Assembly (NCBI GenBank): GCA_014238325.1 | Contig: JABABH010000023.1 | Location: forward strand, 1-15,740 | Length of the DNA stretch: 15,740 nt | Source of the DNA: Coxiellaceae bacterium | GTDB taxonomy: Bacteria; Pseudomonadota; Gammaproteobacteria; Coxiellales; Coxiellaceae | Direction: 5' to 3' | In this document: positions 6,816 to 13,050 of the stretch, one piece after another | Layout: every line of letters begins with the position of its first letter | Numbering within the stretch: position 1 is the first letter of the stretch | The notes under the pieces: generated by a model | Database searches by the model: none | Told to the model about the DNA's origin: nothing | What the model saw: the letters and a program-made list of their open reading frames with translations, nothing else | Program-made: the position numbers and the translations under genes

Positions 6816-7675
6816 ATTATCTTGATTATTTTTATCTGATAAAACAAAAAATTCTATCTGTGAGTGATGCATTTCCACGAGTATGTTCCTGATTGGATGG
6901 ACGATTACATCTGATTTTTCTTGATATTTCAATACAATGCGGCGTTAACTTCTCATACCACTAAGGGTTAAGCTAGGAACTTGCAAGCTGAAGCTTGTCT
7001 ATGTTTCTAATTAAAAATAAACCTTAGAGTAAAGTTCAACCAGAGCGTTATCAGTAAAAGCTATAAAAATGCGCTATTATTTTAGTAGATAAACGAGATA
7101 TTCAAGCGTATATTGCGTGTTAATTTTGTGGTTTTCGAGTGATGGGCTATGAAATATAATTTAAAGCATTACTAGTGCCTACAGATATTGATACAACATA
7201 TTGTCAAATAGCAAGATATTGCCTATCCTTGTGCAACTCAAATAACTCGAATGGTGCCGTGGTATTCAAATCAAGCTATACTTAGAAATAAGAGTTAAGC
7301 GTATTGTATATGATTTTTGACTGAAATATTATCCTAGTTATTTTTTTGAAACGATAAACATGGCTTGTATTTTTAGAGCGTAGCATTAAAGCTGATGGTG
7401 ATTATGTAGCTAGCTAGTGATTTAGGTGTAAAAGCCATGCTGTTGAATATTAGAAATCGTTGTTATAGAGGGCACAGTTATTCTCGTGTGGATACAGTTG
7501 ATCGTTGCTTTATTCATGAGTTAAAAGTGTCATTGAAAAATAGATAGATTCCATCATGCACATGTTGTGCTCGTGGGTGCATAGCAGTCATGATAGTGTG
7601 TGATAGGGATTATAAATTATAAAGTATCGACCCATGATGAAGAAAACGGGTCATAACATAGGGAAAGAAACAAGC
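6816..7675. other. Long AT-rich intergenic region upstream of csrA, no recognisable gene
   Basis: About 860 bases separate the repeat from the csrA start. No frame stays open for more than a few dozen codons, and none gives a family I recognise. One frame around 7155-7280 has about 40 open codons between stops, and a 36-codon ATG frame lies at 7437-7547; neither has a ribosome site or recognisable motifs. The stretch could be a gene decayed beyond recognition, an unannotated small RNA region, or a long csrA regulatory region. TTGTGC at 7566 is a possible -35 element for csrA, but with a poor -10. Confidence 0.5.
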
Positions 7676-7894
7676 ATGTTAGTATTAACCAGAATAGCCG
7701 GTGAGCGCGTCATTATCGGTGATGAAGAGATTGTCATTACAGTTTTGAACGTTAAAGGGAATCAAGTGCGTTTAGGTATTGATGCGCCTAGAAGTGTTGG
7801 TGTGCATCGTGAGGAAATTTATCGGCGTATTCAACAAGAAGTGGAATCAGGTACGCTGAAAAATAAGGAAGGTGGGAGTGAGGGTGCATCTTAG
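7676..7894 (+). CDS. csrA: Carbon storage regulator CsrA/RsmA (RNA-binding translational regulator)
   Basis: CsrA is a small homodimeric protein that binds GGA motifs in mRNA leaders and blocks or activates translation. From ATG 7676 the product is 72 residues beginning MLVLTR, the invariant CsrA start. Conserved RNA-contact positions are visible: Leu4 and Arg6 near the start, GxVR-like VKGNQVRLGIDAP in the middle, and VHREEIY with Arg45, the equivalent of E. coli Arg44. The frame is open upstream to ATG 7634, which would add 14 basic and polar residues (beginning MMKKTGHN). Family alignment favours 7676, with AGGGAAAG upstream as ribosome site. The C-terminal tail after residue 60 is Gly/Glu/Lys-rich and variable in the family. 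Legionellales and their relatives often have several CsrA paralogues, so this may be one of many. Confidence 0.95.
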   Translation: MLVLTRIAGERVIIGDEEIVITVLNVKGNQVRLGIDAPRSVGVHREEIYRRIQQEVESGTLKNKEGGSEGAS

Positions 7895-8095
7895 CTTGTG
7901 TCTCTTTTTTTAGAGAAGGCTCCTTGAGGCTAGTATGCTCGCGAACGGGTATTTTCTATTCTATACTTATAATATAATTGTACCTGTTTTAAAGTTTTAT
8001 GATGAGTCAGATGCTAGCGATACATTCCTGGGCACCACTGTACTCATCACAGGAGCGCGTTTTTTCTGATAGGCGGCTCAGGTCTGTATCAACTA

Positions 8096-8103
8096 GTGAG
8101 GTG
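8096..8103 (+). promoter_or_regulatory. Ribosome binding site of hpf
   Basis: GTGAGGTGAT ends about 5-6 bases before ATG 8108. The GAGGTGAT core is an excellent Shine-Dalgarno match and the strongest in the window, which fixes the hpf start. A TATAAT at 7968-7973 is a possible -10 for an hpf promoter but lacks a convincing -35. Confidence 0.7.
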
Positions 8104-8107
8104 ATAT

Positions 8108-8401
8108 ATGAAAACTCCATTACAGTTCACTTTTCGTAATATTGACAATACTCCTAGCATTGAGGAACGTATCCGAGACAAAGTAAAAAAATTGGAACAA
8201 CACGTGGAGGGTATCGTCTCTTGTCATATCGTGTTGGAGCTTATTAAAGCTCATCCTCATCACGGTAAAATATATAATGTGCGTATCCGTTTGCACTTAC
8301 CGGGCAAAGAGCTCATGGTGAATCAAAATGCGGAGCCAGATTTATATCTCGCAATTCGTGATGCTTTTGACGATCTTCTGCGACAGGCCAAAGCTTATTG
8401 A
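8108..8401 (+). CDS. hpf: Ribosome hibernation promoting factor, short form (HPF/RaiA, sigma-54 modulation family)
   Basis: Short HPF binds the decoding centre of the 30S subunit and promotes inactive 100S dimers in stationary phase. The 97-residue product matches short HPF (95 in E. coli) and lacks the C-terminal extension of long HPF. The beta-alpha-beta-beta-beta-alpha pattern is visible. FRNIDNTPSIEERIRDKVKKLEQ forms the first strand and helix, IVLELIKAHPHHGKIYNVRIRLHLPGKEL the middle strands, and DLYLAIRDAFDDLLRQAKAY the last helix with its conserved acidic Asp-Ala-Phe-Asp stretch. In many gammaproteobacteria this gene sits beside rpoN; here it follows csrA after 213 bases. That gap includes GATGAGT (8001-8007) complementary to ACTCATC (8042-8048). 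HPF and RaiA cannot be separated cleanly by eye. Confidence 0.93.
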   Translation: MKTPLQFTFRNIDNTPSIEERIRDKVKKLEQHVEGIVSCHIVLELIKAHPHHGKIYNVRIRLHLPGKELMVNQNAEPDLYLAIRDAFDDLLRQAKAY

Positions 8402-8449
8402 TACGGTTGCAGAGAGCTAAAATTTCATTCGTCTTTCAACGTTTAACTT

Positions 8450-8629
8450 ATGGGTGAGCTGTCAGCGTTGTCTACAACAGATATAGGTGTCCATTTTCCC
8501 TATTCTCAAGGGGAAGCTCTATATGTGAACAAATACCATGAAAAACAAGTAGACATCATGTATTCTTCTTTCATAACAGGAGCTGATGGTTCACTCAGTG
8601 TCGCATGCCCCCTACAGTTGTGTGTTTAA
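8450..8629 (+). CDS. Possible small ORF of unknown function, 59 codons
   Basis: ATG 8450 opens a 59-codon frame (begins MGELSALSTTDIGVHF, ends PLQLCV) that fills the gap after hpf and overlaps the convergent phosphorylase 3' end by 18 bases. Composition is not obviously random, but there is no ribosome site before the ATG, a stop codon lies two codons upstream, and I recognise no family. It may be chance or a remnant. It is listed because nothing else explains this gap. Confidence 0.2.
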   Translation: MGELSALSTTDIGVHFPYSQGEALYVNKYHEKQVDIMYSSFITGADGSLSVACPLQLCV

Positions 8630-9448
8630 GGTGGCACAAGCCTGGATAAAGCGTGGCAGGAGAGTGGCGAGTGATTGCATGTGGGTGGAAACGGTTTGCA
8701 GCGTTTCCTCATGAGAGAGATCGTATTGTGCAATACCTGCTGCCATATTCGCAATACTGCTGATAACAGCAACACGCATCCCACAATGGCGGGCTATCGT
8801 GACCTCAGGAATGGTGGACATGCCGACACAATCGGCACCTAAAATTCGAAAGGCTTTGATTTCTGCGGGGGTTTCAAAATTAGGTCCTAGCGTCCCCATA
8901 TAGGTGCCTTCCGTTAAGTGAATATTTGAATGTTCTGCAATGTGCATAAACAAGGCCCTTAATTCAGGATCATAAGCATCATGCATAGATGGAAAACGAG
9001 GGCCAAAATCATCTTCGTTGGGTCCTGTGAGCACTTGGTGGAACTGCCAGTTAATATGGTCTTGGATTAACATAAGGTCACCAGGCTGCACATCTTCACG
9101 GATCGCACCCGAGGCATTCGTTGCGATATAATATCGGCAACCTAATAGTTTTAGGGTTCTGACCATGGTCTTGATGATTGAATAGCTAGCCTGCTCATAC
9201 AAATGGGCCCGACCTTGGAGGCAAGCAACGGGGATGCCTGCAAAGGTTCCTATATATAGATTGCCGGGGTGTCCGGCTATACTGGTATGGTGAAAACCAG
9301 GCAGCTCTTGATACGGAATGATGACGGGATCTTGTATGCATTCTACCAGTTTGCTCATGCCAGAGCCTAAGACAAGACCTACGGTCGCAGTAAAATTAGG
9401 TTGGTAATTTCGGATGTGTTTAACGGCATCATAAGCAGCAACTGTCAT
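8612..9448 (-). CDS. Purine-nucleoside phosphorylase, trimeric (PNP/MTAP) type
   Basis: This cytoplasmic enzyme splits purine ribo- or deoxyribonucleosides with phosphate, giving the free base and (deoxy)ribose-1-phosphate for purine salvage. Counted from the first of three ATGs (9454), motifs of the trimeric class are in order: LGSGMS at 29-34 for phosphate, HHTSIAGHPG at 55-64, GRAHLYE at 81-87, ATNASGAI at 111-118, DHINW at 132-136, GPNFETPAE at 190-198 with Glu194 (human PNP Glu201), VGMSTIPEV at 210-218, and Asn236 (human Asn243) in SIANMAAG. Asn rather than Asp at that position favours 6-oxopurines (guanosine, inosine). GGAG lies 7 bases before the third ATG (9448), chosen here as start. 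The protein is most like the punA/xapA group, not hexameric deoD. It lies downstream of pit on the same strand. Confidence 0.94.
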   Translation of the reverse strand: MTVAAYDAVKHIRNYQPNFTATVGLVLGSGMSKLVECIQDPVIIPYQELPGFHHTSIAGHPGNLYIGTFAGIPVACLQGRAHLYEQASYSIIKTMVRTLKLLGCRYYIATNASGAIREDVQPGDLMLIQDHINWQFHQVLTGPNEDDFGPRFPSMHDAYDPELRALFMHIAEHSNIHLTEGTYMGTLGPNFETPAEIKAFRILGADCVGMSTIPEVTIARHCGMRVAVISSIANMAAGIAQYDLSHEETLQTVSTHMQSLATLLPRFIQACATLNTQL

Positions 9449-9501
9449 CATCATACTCCAATCGTGGTAGATTTATGTAGGGCAGTGTTTCATGATGTGA
9501 T

Positions 9502-10761
9502 CTAGGCATGCACGAGTATCGTTTTTAAAAGGTAATAATATAAAATAGAAAATAAGGCGCCAGCGGGGAGCGTAAGCACCCAAGACATGAAGATATTACG
9601 TATGACGCTTAAATTCAGTGCAGTAATACCCCGCGCTAGCCCAACGCCCAGGACGGCACCGACGAGGGTTTGTGTGGTTGAGATCGGGAGGCCTAGAGCA
9701 GAGGAGACCACCACAGTGCTTGCAGTTGCGAGTTCTGCGGCGAACCCGCGACTGGGTGTGAGTTGTGTAATTTTAGAACCGACTGTGGCGATAACTTTAT
9801 AGCCGTACATTGCTAAGCCTAGAGCAATACCTATAGCTCCCACCAGCATCACCCAAAAAGGAACAGAAGCATGCATAGCGATAACCCCCCCATTTCGAAC
9901 GATAGCAACGATGGCAGAAAGTGGTCCAATCGCATTGGCTACATCATTCGAGCCGTGAGAAAAAGCCATAGAGCAGGCAGTAAAAATCATGAGTATGCCA
10001 AATATTTTCTCTATTTTTTTAAAGTCAGGCTGGATAGGGTCATCGATAAGATGAGGTATACGGTGTAATAAAAAGCGACCAATCAACATTAAGGCCAAGC
10101 TTAATATGATAGCGAGCAAGACAGACTGCCAAGTTGATAGATGTAAGCCAATATGTTTCAAGCCATTTAATAGGGTAACGAGGCTCATGATCAGTGCCAT
10201 GAGGAAGATATACCAAGGAACGTAACGTTTGGCATTTTTGATGGGTGTATCCGTATCCAGGATCAAGCGTTGAACACTGCGAAAGAGCAGAAAGGCTAAA
10301 ATGCCAGCGATAATCGGTGTCAGAACCCAGCTCAAGACAATATTAATAATTTTAGGCCAGTGCACAGTTTGTGCACCCAAGGCAATCCAGGCGAATCCAA
10401 TCAATGCGCCGACAATACTGTGCGTGGTTGAAACTGGCCATCCTAATGAGGTGGCGACGAGCAGCCAGGTTCCGGCTGCAAGCAAAGAGGCTAGCATACC
10501 GAATACCAACAATTCTGGCGTTGGTTTAAACAACGAAGCATTAATAATGCCGCCACGAATGGTGTCCGTGACTTGTCCGCCTGCTAGTAGGGCGCCGAGG
10601 ACCTCGAAGCAAGTAGCGATAACGATGGCTTGTACAATAGTCACGGCTTTGGCGCCAACGGATGTGCCCATCGCGTTAGCGACATCGTTCGCTCCGACAC
10701 CCCAGGCCATGAAAAAGCCAAAAATCGCTGCTAAAATGATATATAATTGGCTGTGATCCAT
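9502..10761 (-). CDS. pit: Low-affinity inorganic phosphate transporter, Pit family
   Basis: Pit proteins import metal-phosphate complexes with protons across the inner membrane. The 419-residue product has about ten hydrophobic segments and the internal duplication of the PiT family. Its two signature copies are GANDVANAMGTSVG (from 23) and SHGSNDVANAIGP (268-280). Both copies also carry the WPVSTTHS or LPISTTQT loop typical of the family. The frame is open to ATG 10800, but GAGGAGA lies directly before ATG 10761 and the added 13 residues are not family-like, so 10761 is preferred. The divergent DUF47 gene starts 186 bases away and is a known Pit partner. TATAAT at 10898-10903 lies in the shared gap, but its -35 is poor. 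Confidence 0.95.
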   Translation of the reverse strand: MDHSQLYIILAAIFGFFMAWGVGANDVANAMGTSVGAKAVTIVQAIVIATCFEVLGALLAGGQVTDTIRGGIINASLFKPTPELLVFGMLASLLAAGTWLLVATSLGWPVSTTHSIVGALIGFAWIALGAQTVHWPKIINIVLSWVLTPIIAGILAFLLFRSVQRLILDTDTPIKNAKRYVPWYIFLMALIMSLVTLLNGLKHIGLHLSTWQSVLLAIILSLALMLIGRFLLHRIPHLIDDPIQPDFKKIEKIFGILMIFTACSMAFSHGSNDVANAIGPLSAIVAIVRNGGVIAMHASVPFWVMLVGAIGIALGLAMYGYKVIATVGSKITQLTPSRGFAAELATASTVVVSSALGLPISTTQTLVGAVLGVGLARGITALNLSVIRNIFMSWVLTLPAGALFSILYYYLLKTILVHA

Positions 10762-10947
10762 CGTCTCCTCGTACGCATTCTTTGCCGCATAAACTAGCAT
10801 GCAAGCTCAGGTTGTACAAGCTGCTATCGCGTTCTATCTATACTTTTGAGAGAAAAATCGGCAGAGATAAACCATGGGGTCTTATATATTATTCATGTAT
10901 AATAAGGTAAGCGATATCAAGCATACAACAACGGATAAGACAGCCTT

Positions 10948-11637
10948 ATGTTATCACGAACCACCGTATTAAATATGTTTGGTCGTTCACCGGTCAAACC
11001 GCTTCAGCGCCATATGGAGAAAGCTTATGCTTGTGTTGCTTACCTGCAACCCTTCTTAGAGGCTGTGATTCGAGGAGATTGGGAGAATGCTGCCTCTATT
11101 TCTCAAGAGATTAATGTCAGCGAACGTAACGCTGATGCCTTGAAGCTGGATATTCGAACCCACCTACCGAAGCATTTGTTCCTAACGGTCTCTCGTGCTG
11201 ACTTATTGGGGTTGTTGTCTGAGCAAGAAGGCCTGGCGAATACGGCAAGGGATATTGCGGGTATGATACTCAGTCGTCAGTTGTCTATTCCTGAACCTAT
11301 ACAGCTTGAAATTCAGCAGTTTTTAAAAATTTGTATTCGTGCGTCACAGAAAGCAAAAGAGACCATTGAGCACTTAGACGAATTATTTGATTCAGTATTT
11401 CGTGGGAAAGAGGCGGCTTTTGTACACCATTTGTTAAGTGAATTGAATATCTTAGAATCCGAAACAGATCGCCTACAAGTTGGATTGCGTTATTCAATTT
11501 TTCAGATGGAACAGGGTCTGTCGCCTACGGATATCATTAATTTTATCTTTTTGTATGAAGTGGTGAAATTAATGGGGGCACTCGCGAATCATGCCCAACA
11601 TGCCGGCAATTATTTAGAAATGTTAATGGCGGCTTAG
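10948..11637 (+). CDS. DUF47 family PhoU-like protein (TIGR00153), probable Pit partner
   Basis: This 229-residue protein is all-helical with no membrane segment and fits the DUF47/TIGR00153 family, distant relatives of PhoU. The opening FGRSPVKPLQRHMEKAYACV is typical, as are the heptad-like helices with EINVSERNADALKLDIRTHLP and the C-terminal YEVVKLMGALANHAQHAGN. Such genes are commonly paired with pit and are thought to modulate phosphate transport; direct biochemistry is limited. Here the two genes are divergent rather than in the usual tandem order, so shared control from the gap is likely but unproven. The start at 10948 matches family length; the next ATG (10975) would remove nine residues. 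The gene converges on the basic-protein pair to its right. Confidence 0.9.
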   Translation: MLSRTTVLNMFGRSPVKPLQRHMEKAYACVAYLQPFLEAVIRGDWENAASISQEINVSERNADALKLDIRTHLPKHLFLTVSRADLLGLLSEQEGLANTARDIAGMILSRQLSIPEPIQLEIQQFLKICIRASQKAKETIEHLDELFDSVFRGKEAAFVHHLLSELNILESETDRLQVGLRYSIFQMEQGLSPTDIINFIFLYEVVKLMGALANHAQHAGNYLEMLMAA

Positions 11638-11699
11638 TGATTTGGGATGAATGCTGCGAGCCGGTATCAAGGAGGGATGGTTGTGCTTTCCTGCTAGTG

Positions 11700-11730
11700 A
11701 TCCAGGCAGCCACTACGTGTCCACCTGGAT
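11700..11730. terminator. Hairpin between convergent genes, possible bidirectional terminator
   Basis: ATCCAGG at 11700-11706 pairs exactly with CCTGGAT at 11724-11730 around a 17-base loop that contains a short CAC/GTG. It sits between the DUF47 stop and the stop of the convergent basic-protein gene. The T-runs expected of intrinsic terminators are absent or weak, so this is a position-based guess. Confidence 0.3.
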
Positions 11731-11745
11731 TGATGGTGGGTCAGT

Positions 11746-12003
11746 TTAGCTTTTTGGCTTACGAGCGCGAGAGTGGATCACCTTTTTTGCGCGGACGCCT
11801 TTTGTTTTAAGCGGTGTGGCGCGAGCGACCCGTACTCCTGCTTTAGTCGTTTTTTTCAGTTTTAACCGGTTGCTTTGCGGTTTTTTCTTCGCATAGACGG
11901 CTAGCAATTTTTTTAGGTCTATTTCTGATTTTTTTAAACGAGCTTTTGATTTTTTAACCCGTAGTTGTGCCGTGATAATGGTGGCGGGTAATGCTTTTTT
12001 CAT
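11746..12003 (-). CDS. Small Lys/Arg-rich, histone-like basic protein of unknown family
   Basis: The 85-residue product has 22 Lys and 8 Arg against only one Glu and one Asp, so it is extremely basic. Residues 14-45 look helical with basic patches (RVKKSKARLKKSEIDLKKLL), followed by a disordered Lys/Arg/Thr/Pro/Ala-rich tail like histone H1 or bacterial Hc1-type proteins. It probably binds DNA or RNA in the nucleoid, but I recognise no named family. Translation is well supported: GAGGA lies 7 bases before ATG 12003. It follows the HU-like gene by 42 bases on the same strand, which suggests a bicistronic chromatin operon. Ribosomal or RNA-chaperone roles remain possible. Confidence 0.75.
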   Translation of the reverse strand: MKKALPATIITAQLRVKKSKARLKKSEIDLKKLLAVYAKKKPQSNRLKLKKTTKAGVRVARATPLKTKGVRAKKVIHSRARKPKS

Positions 12004-12045
12004 GGTATTTTCCTCAAATGAATGATATTGATGATTAATGGCGGG

Positions 12046-12471
12046 TTATTCCACCATTTCTTTTAAACGTTTCAAGAGGCGGACTTTAAGTACGTTACGC
12101 GCGGGCTTTGCTTTGAAGACAGTGGGCTCCCCTGTGAATGGGTTGATACCTTTTCTTTTCTTCGTCGCGGGCTTTTGCTTGACCAAGACTTTGACGAGGG
12201 TCGGAAGCGTGAATTGCTGGGCACCACCCTTTCCTAAATGGCGCTGCATAACTTTCATCAACTCTTCAAAGATAGTGGAGATATTTTTCCTGGTGACACC
12301 TGTTGTCTCTTCTAAATGTTTATATAAATCATACTTTTTTAATGGTACGGTGATCGGGCTCAGTTTTTTAGATGTCCTTTTACCACTAGGGCGTCCCTTT
12401 TTTTGAGTCACAGCTGTTGTTGCCGATATTTTTGCAGTTGCTTTTTTTGTTTGAGTTTTTTTGATTGGCAT
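12046..12471 (-). CDS. HU-family DNA-binding protein with Lys-rich N-terminal tail
   Basis: Residues 45-141 of this 141-residue protein form an HU/IHF-like domain. It has dimerisation helices (YDLYKHLEETTGVTRKNISTIF), then strands, a basic DNA-binding arm, the signature GINPFTGEP at 108-116, and a final KAKPARNVLKVRLLKRLKEMV. The usual HU arm motif is RNPxTG; the GxNPFTGE form is seen in an extended HU-like group. The first 44 residues are a disordered Lys/Thr/Ala tail containing KKGRPSGKR, which resembles an AT-hook core. It therefore probably bends and compacts DNA. AGGA lies 8 bases before ATG 12471. It is the first gene of a likely operon with the 85-residue basic protein. A hairpin (12596-12624) lies upstream. 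Confidence 0.9.
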   Translation of the reverse strand: MPIKKTQTKKATAKISATTAVTQKKGRPSGKRTSKKLSPITVPLKKYDLYKHLEETTGVTRKNISTIFEELMKVMQRHLGKGGAQQFTLPTLVKVLVKQKPATKKRKGINPFTGEPTVFKAKPARNVLKVRLLKRLKEMVE

Positions 12472-12595
12472 CCAATTTTTCCTATAACATGTAAAAATAG
12501 CCGGTCAACATAACATATTATAAACAGTAATGCAGTATTTTATTCTTTTCTTTTGCTGTCATGAAAAGTTCTTATAAAAACTGTTGCTGATAAGA

Positions 12596-12624
12596 GGTCT
12601 CCTATTCTTTAATAGGATGAGACC
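12596..12624. other. Bulged hairpin upstream of the HU-like gene
   Basis: GGTCTC (12596-12601) pairs with GAGACC (12619-12624), and CTATT (12602-12606) pairs with AATAG (12611-12615) around a CTTT loop. This gives an 11-bp stem with one three-base bulge. It lies about 125 bases upstream of the HU-like start, in the divergent gap. It may be a regulatory site or part of another repeat; it is not followed by a clear T-run. Confidence 0.4.
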
Positions 12625-12660
12625 ATTCATTTTAATTGAGCCATATCAACAGCCTTGTAT

Positions 12661-12725
12661 AAGAATCCCCATCGCGATGAGCCACTTCAAGTGCATGCTT
12701 CGCATCTTGAAGTGGGATGGGTATA
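12661..12725 (+). repeat. Hairpin-3-only repeat, copy R4
   Basis: This copy contains only the right third of the three-hairpin repeat, from AAGAATCCCC to GGGTATAT. It is the best preserved version of that hairpin. Outer stem CCCATC (12668-12673) pairs with GATGGG (12716-12721). Middle stem CCACTTCAAG (12682-12691) pairs with CTTGAAGTGG (12706-12715). Inner stem ATGC (12695-12698) pairs with GCAT (12702-12705) around TTC. It lies between the HU-like gene and hemA. Confidence 0.85.
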
Positions 12726-12905
12726 TCTCTCTTAAGAAAAACAGCTGCTTTGGCCGATGCATCATAGGAATGGAGCTATGAATAGGCTCATACCGGCATG
12801 CATCCGTATCGTTAGGGTCTCAGCATTGTCACCGGGGTAGATGCTAATATTGAAGTCATAATGCTGCATTCTATGGTGTTTAGCATGAATGCCTGGTACA
12901 TTATG

Positions 12906-12991
12906 CCTACGCTTATACGAGGCGTATGATGTCGCGTAGGAGTGGGACTATTTTAGGATGGCGAAGGGTGTTAGTCCTAGGATCTCATCCT
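12906..12991 (+). promoter_or_regulatory. Candidate structured leader or regulatory element upstream of hemA
   Basis: CCTACGC (12906-12912) pairs with GCGTAGG (12934-12940), enclosing ATACG (12915-12919) paired with CGTAT (12923-12927). Next, GGACTA (12945-12950) pairs with TAGTCC (12972-12977). AGGATG (12955-12960) in that loop can pair with CATCCT (12986-12991). That last arm can instead form a local AGGAT-CTC-ATCCT hairpin (12979-12991). Interleaved, competing helices 60-145 bases before the hemA start suggest a regulatory RNA or DNA element. No known riboswitch class was recognised, and whether the region is transcribed is unknown. Confidence 0.4.
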
Positions 12992-13050
12992 GACTTTCCG
13001 AATGCTTTATGATAGTATTCTCTAATTTTACTAGATAAAACAGTATCACT

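Noticed and set aside
7437..7547. 36-codon ATG frame upstream of csrA
   Set aside because: It is short, has no ribosome site and contains no recognisable motif; a frame this short is expected by chance.
8001..8048. GATGAGT/ACTCATC pair in the hpf leader, considered as a terminator or riboswitch, plus a possible sigma-54 site nearby
   Set aside because: The loop is over 30 bases with no supporting inner helix, and the GG/GC spacing of a sigma-54 promoter is not met.
12038..12406. 122-codon frame opposite the HU-like gene
   Set aside because: It is exactly antisense to a clear HU-family gene. The many Lys codons (AAA/AAG) of that gene read as Phe/Leu on the other strand, which keeps the antisense frame open.
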